Shown here one piece after another: positions 53,946 through 64,000 of a stretch of DNA of 64,000 nt. The notes under the pieces were generated by a model. That model did not search any database. It saw only the letters and a program-made list of their open reading frames with translations, and was not told where the DNA came from. Source of the DNA: Carex sylvatica (lineage: Eukaryota; Streptophyta; Magnoliopsida; Poales; Cyperaceae); contig CAXKVR010000094.1 of the NCBI GenBank assembly GCA_964058845.1, positions 1 to 64,000 of the forward strand. The letters are read 5' to 3'. Both the position numbers and the translations under genes were made by a program. The stretch's first letter is position 1; each line of letters opens with the position of its first letter.

Positions 53946-56216
53946 TGAACCACAACAGATATTCATTCCAGGCTTTGTATGCAGCCCCTCGCGGTTCTAA
54001 CCTTTTCCCTTCAAAATTTTTGTTGTTTCTTTCCTTCCAAAGAATCCAACATGCAGAGAAGAAGAAAACCCCCCAACATCTTCCTTGTTACCCAGCCTTT
54101 ACATGCCCGCCACGATTTAGTAACCGTTGCCTGAACAGAGTTTCCTACATGCACAATAGTATATCCCAGCAAGCTACTATACCACCTCCAAAAGTTTTTC
54201 ATATACTCGCAATGAAAAAGAATATGTGATATGGTTTCGAGATGAAACGATTGGCACATTACACAATCTGGAATACATTGCAGACCTCTTCTGAGCATTA
54301 CATCATGTGTTAAAAGTTTTCCTTTTAAACACAAAAAATGAAAATTCTCACAGTTGGTGGAATTTGAAGTCTCCAAGTAAAGTCAAACCTCCATCTCATT
54401 TTACCTCTAGCCACTACTGTATCATGATAAGATTTGGCAGAGTACTCACCGGTTGAAGTCCATCGCCAAATTAAATTCTCTTCTGAAGCCGTACCCAGTA
54501 TATCCTATTGTATACCTTCCTGTACTGCCCGATGTAAAGACCAATTCCTTGTACCAGGCAGGATATCCATCTGTGCCCGCATAGTAGGATATAACCAAAC
54601 ATCAAACCAGTACGAAATTGCAGCCCCTGAGTCAATGTTCCAATTGGTGCTCCAATCGAAAAAATGTTTCAATTTGAGCAAGTCTTTCCAAAAGAATGAT
54701 CCATGTAGCATCCAAACTCGGTGACTTTGTTGTGTACTAGTGACCGAGAGAATAACTGTCCCCATTTGGGTCCATAATGATTACAGATGTTGATATAGTT
54801 TCCACCACCAACGCATCAACAGTGACCAATTTCTGATTTGGGGCTCTGCTCCTCCCATGCCACCATTACTTTTAGGAAGACAAACAACAGACCAATTGAT
54901 TAATGAAATACCGTTTTTATTCTCATCTTTCCCCAAAGAAACTTTCTTCGTATCATATACAACCTCTTAGTTACCCATTTAGGCAACAAAAAGGACGACA
55001 TGAAGTATATCGGAATAGAACTGAGTACCGAATTCATGAGTAACAGCCTGCCTCCTCTTGATATGAGGCGACTCTTCCACCCTTCTAATTTATGCTCTAC
55101 CTTTTAAATGAGAGGCATAAATAACTCCTTGTTAGGTCTGTTTGAAGTTAAAGGTAACCCTAAGTACGTTATTGGGAAGTTAGTTTCTGAGCACCCAAGA
55201 ATTGCTGATATAATCGGCACTTGAGTTGAATCTACATTGATTGGAATCCATAAGCTTTTACCATAATTAATTTCCAATCCAGAAACTGTTGTGAAGAGGC
55301 GTAAAATGATTTTAAGGGAAACAATAGTAGTAGTGTCGGTTTTGGATATGAGAACAGTATCATCAGCATATTGATGTACTATCACCGAACTCTTTAGTTT
55401 CCTTGTTAACCGGCTATTAAGAGTACTATTGAGAACTTCGATCATCTTTTGAAATACATCCACCGCTATATCAAACAGCATGGGAGATAAAGGATCTCCC
55501 TGCCGCAGCCCCTTTTTGTGCTTGAAAAAATCAGATTGATCACCATTTGACAGTACTCTAGAAGATGCCGTAATCAGCAACTCTTCAATCCATTTAATTC
55601 ATTTAGCGGGGAATCCACGTGCTACCATCACTCTTTTTAGGAAGGACCAATTAACCGAATCGAAGGCTTTTGCAAAGTCGATCTTTATAAAAGCCGCTGG
55701 TTTACCCTTCTTTGATATGTGGTGTAATTAAGGCTGCTAATGATTAAGGCTCGACTCAAACTCGGCTCGGCTTGTCAATTGTAGCTCAATGATTCGGCTC
55801 TTAACTCGGCTCGATTTTGAAAGAAAAAACTCGACTCAGCTCGGCTCATACAGTGAAGTTAACAATCCCAGTATTAGAAATTAATACACCCCATGTGCAC
55901 CTAAATAGGGACCGTTTAAAATCTGGCCCGTAAATCCATCAACTCAAAAGTATTGTACAAAATAAAGAGCGAATGATTTAATTCATTTGTGAACTGCCTT
56001 TTCATGTCTAACAGCTCAGAATTTGTAGAACCACTGTTTGGTTCAGTCTTTAAGAAAATGAGAAAGAAGGTTACACACTTCCATAAAATGAGAATGAAAA
56101 CTTTTATATACTTGTAGGCACATCAAATGTTTCCATTTACATGCTGACAGTGGCAACCTCACAGTTTTAAGAGTAAACATGAGATAACATAAACAATGGA
56201 GATAAAAAGAACGTAC

Positions 56217-56626
56217 ATCATCAGACTCTTCTTTCTCTTCAACCTTATCTTCTTTCTTGGCCTCAGCAGCTACTGGAGCAGCACCACCACCTGCAGTAGG
56301 TGCAGCAACAGCAACTGCAACACCTCCACCTGATGGCACTGAAGCGAACTTCTCCCTACCAGCAGCAACAACCTCAGCTAGGTCTTTGCCTTTAAGCTCA
56401 GACAAGGAATTCCATCCTCTTCTTGTCAGACTCAGCTCTAACTATAATAATTTTAAAACAAAAATAATGTTAATTGCAAAGTTTTAACCTTTTGAGTTTA
56501 TACTGTAATAATAAGAAATTAAGTAAAGGTTTATAACCTGATTCGAGGATGCCCTCGATATCCTCACAAGAGGGGGAGGTGTTACCACCGAGAGGTAGCA
56601 GGAAGTAAGCAGCAATAACCTTCATC
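56217..56626 (-). pseudogene. RPP2: Captured 60S acidic ribosomal protein P2 fragment
   Basis: The first exon (56626-56538) starts ATG and reads MKVIAAYFLLPLGGNTSPS, then CEDIEGILES, with a phase-1 donor. The second (56441-56217) continues V.AESDKKRMEF, then KGKDLAEVVAAGREKFASVP, the Ala/Gly-rich hinge, and KKEDKVEEKEESDD, ending at a GT donor. This is the stalk protein P2 architecture (normally about 113 aa, ending in an acidic tail plus DDMGFSLFD-like end). Two bases are missing near 56406, shifting the frame between EF and LSELKG. The final exon with the conserved C-terminus was not found inside the element. It is therefore a dead, 3'-truncated copy. Introns are present, so it is a genomic-DNA capture. 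Confidence 0.9.
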
Positions 56627-57196
56627 CTATGAAATTTAAATATACATTATCAGTAACAATCTCAACAGACAGAATTACATGCCAGAAAAGCACCATACGT
56701 AACGATTATACCAAGCAAACAAATAAACATATGATCATTTCACATAATTGTTGTGAGACAAACATATGATTATTTTTAACACATACTAATTTTCATAAAC
56801 ACTCTAGGTTCAGTTTCAAGTAACATTCCATGATTAGTGAGTACTGACAGAAATAAATTGCTAATTCTGGAGTTGATAACAAATTATTTATAACTAAAAT
56901 ACAGCATATAAAATCTATTTATTACAAGTACATATGCATCTCGAAACAACAACATAGCATTTCGAAATTTATTTCACATTTCAAAGCAGTCTAAGCAATT
57001 AAATCAAGCTGTAATCGGCACATAAGCTCTGATCACGCGTGACCTCGTGTTGTGCTGTGATCATACCAGTTAGCGTGTTGCGTCGTACCAATTTTCTGAA
57101 TAAACATGGTATAGCCTACTGGGTATTTTTTTTCATGAGATAACATAAACTTGAATTCTTAATTTAGCATGAGAGCATTTTCAGTTAAAATAATAC

Positions 57197-57860
57197 CTTC
57201 AGCACGCTAGAGAGCATTTTCAGGTTTCGCAAAAGTCGCCATGATTGAACAAAGGATTCAAAAGGTGTCCGCTTCCCTCAAGCAGGAGCTAGATAGCCTG
57301 AAACACATCAAAGAAAATGCACCAACAAAATGTTTCAGTACCAAATTCAAAATTTATATGTACCACCACAGATTTTCTTTGGGATCAACAAGATGCTTCT
57401 TATATGCACAATGAAGATTATATACCACATACACTTCAAAGAAGTAAAACTTGGAACTTTCTGGGTATAATTGCACAGATTTAAAATTCTCAAAAAATAG
57501 CAAACAAATGAACCATGAATTTCAGATGATACGCAGACCTTTATAGGAGAAAACAATATGAAGTCTAAAACATGAAAGAATGATCTTTCAAACTAGGTAA
57601 TGCATGCATGACAGATAATTGAAAAGAAACCAAATTTTCAATAAAACCAATGATGGATGGATCCAAAAACAACTTACTTAGTTTGGTAGGTATCTGCTAG
57701 GGTTCTTCAACAAAAGTCGAACAAAAAGGAATCAAATCAAAGCACGATCTGAAGTAACACTCGTTCGTCGCGACGCTGCTCTAGCCTCAGATTAAAGGAT
57801 GCGATTTTGCGAGAGATAAGAAAAAGGCGGCAACGAATTAGAGAGAGAGAGTTAGGGTTT
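57197..57860 (-). pseudogene. TIF3A1: Captured eIF3a first coding exon and leader
   Basis: The ATG at 57242-57240 (minus) opens MATFAKPENAL, the invariant start of plant eIF3a (translation initiation factor 3 subunit A). The next codon is TAG where the family has Lys (ALKRAEE). The exon stops at GAAG|GTATT (57197), a donor-like site. Upstream, a CAG acceptor at 57298-57300 and a donor CTAA|GTAAGT at 57678-57676 frame a leader intron. The exon above 57678 (up to about 57860) looks like a 5'UTR, with 'gaagaaccctagcag' and CT-rich sequence. Only about 16 codons of a gene of roughly 1,000 codons were taken. The stop makes it non-functional as eIF3a. Confidence 0.82.
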
Positions 57861-57873
57861 CTCTCCAGAGACG

Positions 57874-57907
<34 letters not shown>

Positions 57908-58015
57908 GGAGAGAGCTAGAGAGTGCTCACTAAACTGAGCGAGAGGTGAATTAGAGAGAGAGTTCGGGTTTCTCTCCAGAGACGGAAGAGAGAGAGAGAG
58001 ACGGAGAGAGCGCTC
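57835..58015 (-). promoter_or_regulatory. Duplicated telo-box/GA-rich leader segment
   Basis: A block of about 50 bp occurs twice (57835-57885 and 57948-57995): gaattagagagagag, then agggtttctctccagag (cgggtttctctccagag in the second copy), each followed by (GA)n. On the minus strand copy 1 contains AAACCCTAA, a telo-box found in promoters and leaders of plant translation genes, beside CT-rich leader sequence. Copy 2 has a one-base change in the motif. It probably came with one of the captured genes. Promoter activity is inferred only. Confidence 0.55.
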
Positions 58016-59099
58016 TCGATGGGCCGAACCTAGCCTATTTGATTAATAGTTTAAAAGTATGAGTCGGCTCGCGAGCTCACGAGTCGAATCAATAATTTAC
58101 ATGAGCCGAGTTGAGCTGAGTTTTCTTTTTTTAAAACGAGCCGAGTCAAGTTTGACTTTTTTTTCAGTTTTGAGTTCGATTCATTATAAAATATTGAGCC
58201 GCTCAACTCATTGATTCGTGAGCCGGCTCGACTCATTAGTAGCCCTAGGTGTAATATTTCTCGGGTGGCATTGAAGTTTTCTGTGATTTGACGCCCATGA
58301 ATATAAAGGCAGTTTGGCATGGAGCAATCAAAGATGGTAGTAGCCCCCGAGCCGGTTAGCTAGAATTTTAGAGATGCATTAATCACGCTAATAGGTCTAT
58401 AATCCCCAACCTCCTCAGAAACATTCTTCTTTGGAATCATAACAATATTAGCATGGTTAATTGGAGATAAGTCTACTGTATGATCATAAAACCCCTTGAT
58501 TAATGAGATAACTTGATCTTTTACAACTGACCAGTGCACTTGAAGAAATTCATTGGGCAACCCATCGGGGCCGATGCTTTATTTCTTGCAAGTTTCTTAC
58601 TCGATTTCTATTTCTGTAATTGAATCCTGCAAAGTATCAACATTTGGATTAGTCGGATATAGAACCTCAGGATTGAAATCAATCACATTATTTTCTGTAC
58701 CAAGAATAGATTCCATATGCCCTTTAAAAGCATCTCGGATTTGAACATCTTGAGTGAGGACCTGATTTTGGTGTAACAGAGATGCAACCTTATTCCTTCG
58801 GTATCTTGTCGATGCAACCGCATGAAAATAACGCGTGTTTTTATCACCCACCTTTAACCACTTACATCGCGATCGATGATGCCATCTAGATTCAATTATG
58901 CATGAAATCTTGTATGCCAATTATTAGTGGAATCTTAAAATGCCTGGTCAACATCTGTGTTTATAAGTTGCCCTTCTTTGATTTTCAAGTTTGTTTTTAC
59001 TTAACAAGATCCTAATTTTAAGAACACACACTCCAAATTATTTCCAGTTAGATTCGGTTGAACTTTCTCCATCTATGCCTTTATAATTGTGTATAGTTT

Positions 59100-60123
59100 T
59101 TTTTTTTTTTAGGAAATAAAGGAGTTCATTCTTCCTCTTTTTTTTATTTTTAAATCCAATAGATACTGAATTTTCAACCTTGTATATGATTATTCTTATA
59201 GCATAAATCCTTACCGGTTGCCAAATATGGTAAAAAAAAAAAAACTAAGTGGCACTAGAGGTGCCACTTTTATTTGATTATCCGGTCCCAATCTGGTACC
59301 AAACTGGATCCGAACCGAAATCAATTTGGATCCAATTAAGTTGGGTATGATATGGTTTTAAAAATATAACTGGCTAAATTATGAGTACAGTTACAAAATT
59401 AATACTTAAATATCCGATCTGAATTCAAACCGGGACCAATATTATAATTGATAAGATATGAGTTTGATTTAATTATCTGACTGGCAACCGAATTCGACCT
59501 GATACCCGTATAATACCGATACAATACTAATACAATTCTTTATAATTAATATGTAGTATTTTTTTAGGAAACAAACTTTTATTTAAGTAAGAAGTTATAC
59601 TATAAAGATACAGAGAGTTTTCTTCTGTTACTATTTGGCATACAAAAAGAGAAGAACAAAAAGAAGAATTGGATTTTTAGTTCAACAATATGTGCTTCGA
59701 AAACAAGAATCAGTTTGTTAGAAAAGTACAGAATATCTTGTCCAAATTCCAATATTCAATATAATTCTATAAGATCGCTTTTCATTCAAGTGATTCGAGA
59801 TAATTGAAAGGATCTGCACTTGTTTTGGATCTGGACCGGATTCAATAATTCACAAACAAATTTTGAGTATATATTTATTCGGAATTAAAATTTTGGACCG
59901 TATATAAAATTTTATTTCGAGCAATACGGGCTCTTTTCACTACAAATTTGCTAATTTCTGAAGTACATGACCGTATGTAAAATTTTATTTGGAGCAATAG
60001 CAAGAAACTAAGAATTAATATTTATTTTTTTCATTTTAGAAGTTTTTAGAAGTTTTTTCACTGGATAATCAGAAGGGATCACAGAATAGTGTGTAATATT
60101 TTTTTATTGATTGATTGTGAAAT
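59100..60123. other. Intergenic; eroded repeat
   Basis: A poly(T) run lies at 59098-59111. From 59268 there is a hAT-like start (tagaggtgccactttta) followed by 'ggatccgaaccg' and 'ctgatacccgt' oligomers to about 59530, without a recognisable right end. The remainder is AT-rich. No gene was seen. Confidence 0.4.
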
Positions 60124-60141
60124 AATACATAATTCTGCAAC

Positions 60142-61076
60142 ATCGTTCACAGCCTCTCATGATAAAATTGAGTGAAAATTGGAAGTATCAGGAAGTTTCT
60201 CAACTCATTTAATTTATAGAATACTTAACTTTGGTGAGCTACAACCCAAGGATTCAATGTTATGGTGGAATTTACCAATACTTTCAAAAATTAGAGTTTT
60301 TATGTGGTTAGTATCTTATAATACAATTCTCACAAAAGACAACATTGCCCTTGAAGGCTGGGTTGGAGATCCCAAATGTCAATTTTGTTTGGAAAATAAA
60401 ACTATTGATCATCTGTTTATTCATTGTATACTAGCTCAACAAGTTTGGTTTTGGTTAGGAAGAAGTCAATTTGTGATGCACACATGGTCAGATTGAAATA
60501 GTATCATTAAATTTGCGTATTCTTTGTCTTTTATTAATAGAATAGGTTTTTGTATTGTACTTAGTGTTGTTAATTGGAGCCTATGGAAACACATAAATTA
60601 ATTATGCTAGGGCTTTAATCTTGCTAATTAAATCTTTGTGTTATTATTGGACATGGAACATGCAAAAGAAAATTAGGGATGCTATTGGTGCATGACTTCC
60701 TATTATAGAAGATGCAATTCCACTTAACCAATACATGCCACACGAGATAGTGCCATTCCAAGCAAGTGCTATAGAGGAGGCTACAGCTCAGCCTGGAGAG
60801 GTCTTTGATGAGGCCATCTGATGAAGATGAAGCACTTCCCACAATTTTATCAAATAGGATTAGTTTACCTCAGTCCAATACTATGTGGTTTACTATTAGC
60901 AAACTTATCTTTCTTTTGGTCTCTTGCTAATTGCAAGTTATGGTTGATGTATGCACTTTACTTAGCTTTTGTTTGTAATGATCTGAAACTCCAGTCTACT
61001 GGAAGCAACACCGGGTCTGTATATTTAAAACCAAATTTAAGCAATGAAATGGGCATGTCTTGCCTTTTAAAAAAAA
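60142..61076 (+). mobile_element. LINE 8: 5'-truncated L1-type insertion with 18-bp TSD
   Basis: It starts in the zf-RVT region: FSTHLIYRILNFG, LPILSKIRVFMWLVSYNTIL, CQFCLENKTIDHLFIHC, then WSLWKHIN. It runs through a 3'UTR to 'aatgaaatgggcatgtcttg' and a poly(A) tail. The flanks aatacataattctgcaac (60124-60141) and aatacataattccgcaac (61077-61094) match at 17 of 18 bases. Stops at 60496 and later show it is dead. Confidence 0.9.
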
Positions 61077-61165
61077 AATACATAATTCCGCAACTATATT
61101 AACATTTTAGCTATATTTAAATACAAATATATGAGTGATGTGTTTAAATACAAATGCTGCACAAT

Positions 61166-62448
61166 TAGGGATGCAAACGGATCGGATATTATTCATGCGG
61201 ATTCAGATTCGGATCTAGATTTTTGTAGATTCTAATATTCAGATAGTTTACGAATACAGATACGGATTCAGATACATATAGTTATCCGTATCCGTAAGTT
61301 AAATTTAAACGGATATCTGTTATCAGTTTAGCATCCAGTAAAACTTTGCCACCCTTCTGACTTCTTCTCTTGATCCCAATTCTCGTCGTTTCAAACCTCC
61401 TCTCACAAAGCTACATGAAATTTCCTCTACCGAATAGATTAATCGTCAGTCGAAGTGCTTGGTGAAATGCTCTTCCCGCCCTTCTTCTCTCCATAACTCT
61501 TTTTTTTTTTTTTTTTTTTTCTCCTGATTCTTCCTCTATTCACCTTCTTCTTCTTCTTCTTCTTCTTCTTCTTCTTCTTCTTCTTCTTCTTCTTCTTCTT
61601 CTTCTTCTTCTTCTTCTTCTTCTTCTTCTTCTTCAATTTGCTAGGTTTTCTCTTTGTTGCAAACTTAATCGTTGCGATTTAGTCGCTGACCAGGTTGCTC
61701 TTTCTCTCTCAATAGAGCTTGTGTATCTTCCCCTTCTTATTTGATTCTAATTTTTCTCTCTCGTTTTTAATTTGGTAACTTGTAAAGTCAATTTTTCTGT
61801 AAATTAGGGTTAAGCAAGTTTATTGATTGAAATTTCTCTTCTTTTACCTTTGAATATCTGTAACCCTCTCAAATACTGATACCTGTTGATTGTGCTTACT
61901 GATATGTTATATTTGTTGTTCCAGAAGCTTGTGAACAACAAAAATGAATATAAAGAACGAAAATTGAAAAATTATCTAAGTTGGTAATTAGATTATGTCA
62001 GAAAAATTAAATTGCGTAATTGCATAATAGTGATACTTTATTAAACAATGAAGTTTGACACCATGTGACATGTCTGACATGTCTATTCAAACTAATTTAT
62101 CCATTTTAAAAAAAAAGAAATCAAAGATGTCAGAATTGCATTTTTGTATATAATTAGCTGTGTGATTACTGTAACTTCAATCATTTTATGTTAGTAACTA
62201 ATTTTGTTAATTATATTTATATTTTGTAATGACTTAACAAATTTACCATGAGACAAAATAATATTGTTTGTAATAACGATCAAATATCATAATTATATTT
62301 GTATCCATATTTGTATCCGTTAATATCTGATCCATATGCATATCTGTATCCATCTAATATCCGATCCTTATCCGTATCTTAAAATAAATGTGAATACGGA
62401 TATGATTTTACCACTATCCAATCCGTATCAGATCTGTTTGCACCTCTA
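61166..62448. mobile_element. hAT-like element with a CT-rich, leader-like interior
   Basis: The left end tagggatgcaaacggatcgg and right end (complement of tagaggtgcaaacagatctg) are inverted repeats, with 'tatccgtatccg' oligomers next to both. The interior 61340-61830 is unlike a MITE core: it is CT-rich, with poly(T), a long (TTC)n array, 'tttctctctcgt' and 'attagggttaagc', and resembles a plant gene leader. No coding exon was recognised. The flanking octamers (tgcacaat and gcataacc) do not match, so it may be two elements, or one whose flank has changed. Confidence 0.6.
61501..61634. repeat. Poly(T) and (TTC)n microsatellite
   Basis: A run of about 20 T's ends at 61520. Then (CTT)n spans 61543-61634 with about 30 uninterrupted units. 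Length errors in assembly are likely here. The lysine-rich minus-strand frame across it is an artefact of the repeat. Confidence 0.95.
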
Positions 62449-64000
62449 GCATAACCATCTCTCTGGATGTATACTGGAGAGCGCATATTGAGATCTGGAA
62501 AAACTTCAATTAACAAGTCTCTAACCTGCAGGTATAGATCAAAATGATTTGGCCTATACAAACTAGCAAGAATGGCTAGGGTGCAGGGATGGAATTGCCA
62601 GGGTTACACTTTTCCAATATTCAGGAACTGATACCGGGTTGTGCCAGTAGCAAATGGGGGATTTTAGAACATATCCATGATGTTTGTTTTGAATCTTTTG
62701 ATGTATTGATACTTGATGTAATACCCACGTGCTTTGAAATAAAAATAAATAAAAAAATTCAAATTAATTTAGTATAAATTCAAATAATTAAAACATAACA
62801 AAAAAAATTATTATATTGAAGTTAAAAGACGCATCATATTATGAATTATGTAAAATTCACGTATATATATATGTAGTCATACAACATATAAATTTATAGC
62901 ACTCAATATACGCAAAGCGTTAAAGCCCACTTTGTAATAGAAAGGCTGAAATTAAACTTTGAAAATTAGCTGTTCGTTAAGAAAAATGGATTTCTAATAT
63001 AGTAAATTCTAAATTTGATTTTGAAATTTTCATAATTAGCAAAATCATGTTTCCTTTGGCAGTATCCGAGTTTTTAGACTATAGAAGGTACAGAGGACCC
63101 CTTGACATAATCATTCACGTGCATTTGTCTAACATGCCTTAGACACGGTGAGACTTGTACATTAGCCTAATTATAACATAACATGGATTGATCATTGATG
63201 CAAACCATTATACCCCGAAACAGTTCCCCTTTTCTTTATTTTCAGGATCTTTTACATCACAGCCTGAAAAATAGCATTTTTTTTCTCTCAATTTATGCTA
63301 TACCGGCGGCAATCCGGTATTAATTGAATTATTTCAATCCTCATCCTCTACAATCATGAAATCATTGTATAGCTTATGCAAATAAATAAATCAATCAATC
63401 ATTTATTTTTATGAAATGCTCCTAGATCCATAGTATACTTCTAAATTAAAATAAACATTCCATCGGTTTAATAACCGAAACAGCCAACAATTACAACATT
63501 TATTATTATAATTTTTGTGAGAAAACCAACCCAAATCTTCTACATGAAACACAAGCCTCTTTCCTATCAGAATGTAAATTTAAATTTTAATATCAGCGTC
63601 AAAATGAAAAGATATGATCTCATGATCTATTATATTCAATTTGAGAAATCAAATCTGATTATGGGTCAATTGACCATAAGTTTAACTCGATAAATTTGGT
63701 AATTTTTTTTAGTTAAGTAAAAAAAAACATTATAAACACGTTTTTAAGGTTATAGATTGTTGTGTATAATTTTCGTTGATGTATAAATATTATTGAAGAT
63801 AATTTAAAAGTCATATAAAGTATTACTTCAAAAATTCTATAAGGATTTAAATTAAAGTAAATGGCAAGGTCACAATAAAGATTTTTTTTTTTCTGAGGTG
63901 CATAAAAAAGAAGTTCAAAAAATATTCACCAAAAACAGCTAATACATAAGAATCAGTATTTAATCTTGTAAAAAAAAATTAACATTCTTTACGTGGGAGG
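62449..64000. other. Intergenic; one possible orphan exon
   Basis: On the minus strand at 62526-62449 an open segment reads VRDLLIEVFPDLNMRSPVYI, then QRDGYA, preceded by CTGCAG that could be an acceptor. It looks protein-like, but I do not recognise the family, and it ends exactly at the neighbouring hAT-like terminus. The rest to 64000 is AT-rich, with no gene seen. Confidence 0.3.

Larger units (their letters stand above)
55729..58247. mobile_element. Pack-type hAT element carrying two host gene fragments
   Basis: The left end taaggctgctaatga and right end (complement of tagggctactaatgag) are inverted repeats. The flanks ggtgtaat (55721-55728 and 58248-58255) are identical 8-bp TSDs, so this is a single insertion event. 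Subterminal sequence is rich in ctcggctcg and its complement, like the MITE at 31406-31849. No transposase is present, so movement required an autonomous hAT element. Inside are a ribosomal protein P2 gene fragment (56217-56626) and an eIF3a first coding exon with leader (57197-about 57860), both on the minus strand and both keeping introns. They were therefore captured as DNA, not through mRNA. A GA-rich, telo-box-containing segment is at 57835-58015. Confidence 0.9.
53946..59095 (-). mobile_element. LINE 7: L1-type retrotransposon split by a gene-carrying hAT element
   Basis: Minus strand. Upstream part 59095-58248: linker (WLKVGDKNTRYFHAVASTRY), then VGDYRPISVINASL and ATREILHH. Downstream part 55728-53946: IKIDFAKAFD, HKKGLRQGDPLSPMLFDIAV and HQYADDTVLISKTD, then linker and zf-RVT (CENFHFLCLKGKLLTHDVML, CVMCQSFHLETISHILFHC). 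The gap between them is the 2,519-bp insertion 55729-58247. The reading frame resumes exactly if that insertion plus one TSD copy is ignored. Other stops and frameshifts show the LINE was already decaying. The endonuclease and the 3'UTR are absent. Confidence 0.88.

Noticed and set aside
61439..61636. Lysine-rich 65-codon minus-strand frame
   Set aside because: It is the translation of poly(T) and (TTC)n microsatellites, not a gene.

Overview
This is nuclear DNA of a flowering plant, most likely a eudicot or another non-grass angiosperm. It is AT-rich. Its genes have GT-AG introns, and many plant transposons surround them. Sequence alone does not fix the species.

Gene content is low. Five gene models read cleanly through every splice junction. 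Four are tandem, same-strand paralogues of a plant major-facilitator (MFS) transporter of the UNE2/At1g78130 type: 23720-26840, 33948-36788, 39260-41280 and 43804-45531. Each has three exons with the same intron phases. The fifth, on the minus strand at 46017-49374, is an eight-exon SAM-dependent methyltransferase of the At1g78140/At2g41040 type with a plastid-like N-terminus. The MFS-methyltransferase pair looks like conserved microsynteny. A sixth model, minus strand 6518-8004, encodes a short protein related to the C-terminal part of COP1-interacting protein 7-like proteins and may be a truncated gene.

The rest is mostly mobile DNA. 1-5500: a foldback element, two Mutator-type MITEs with 9-bp target-site duplications (TSDs), and ultra-short LINE tails. 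10417-12439: decayed organellar DNA carrying plastid rpoB and petB pieces that are not neighbours in a standard plastome. 12440-19150: two L1-type LINEs. 20800-32000: hAT-type and other MITEs, a SINE inside an intron of MFS gene 1, and a local tandem duplication. 32222-38455: LINE fragments. 51243-61076: more LINEs, several nested.

The most notable object is at 55729-58247. It is a 2.5-kb element with hAT-like ends and a perfect 8-bp TSD, inserted in the reverse-transcriptase region of a LINE. It carries fragments of two unrelated host translation genes in the same orientation: ribosomal protein P2, and the first coding exon plus leader of eIF3a. This is a hAT version of Pack-type gene capture (transduplication). 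Removing the element and one TSD copy restores the LINE reading frame. A second element at 61166-62448 has similar ends and a CT-rich, leader-like interior, so it may be a relative.

History that can be read here: MFS genes 1 and 2 come from a recent duplication of about 3.3 kb. A tRNA-derived SINE later entered intron 1 of gene 1, and gene 2 keeps the empty site. No virus, CRISPR array or prokaryotic operon was seen.
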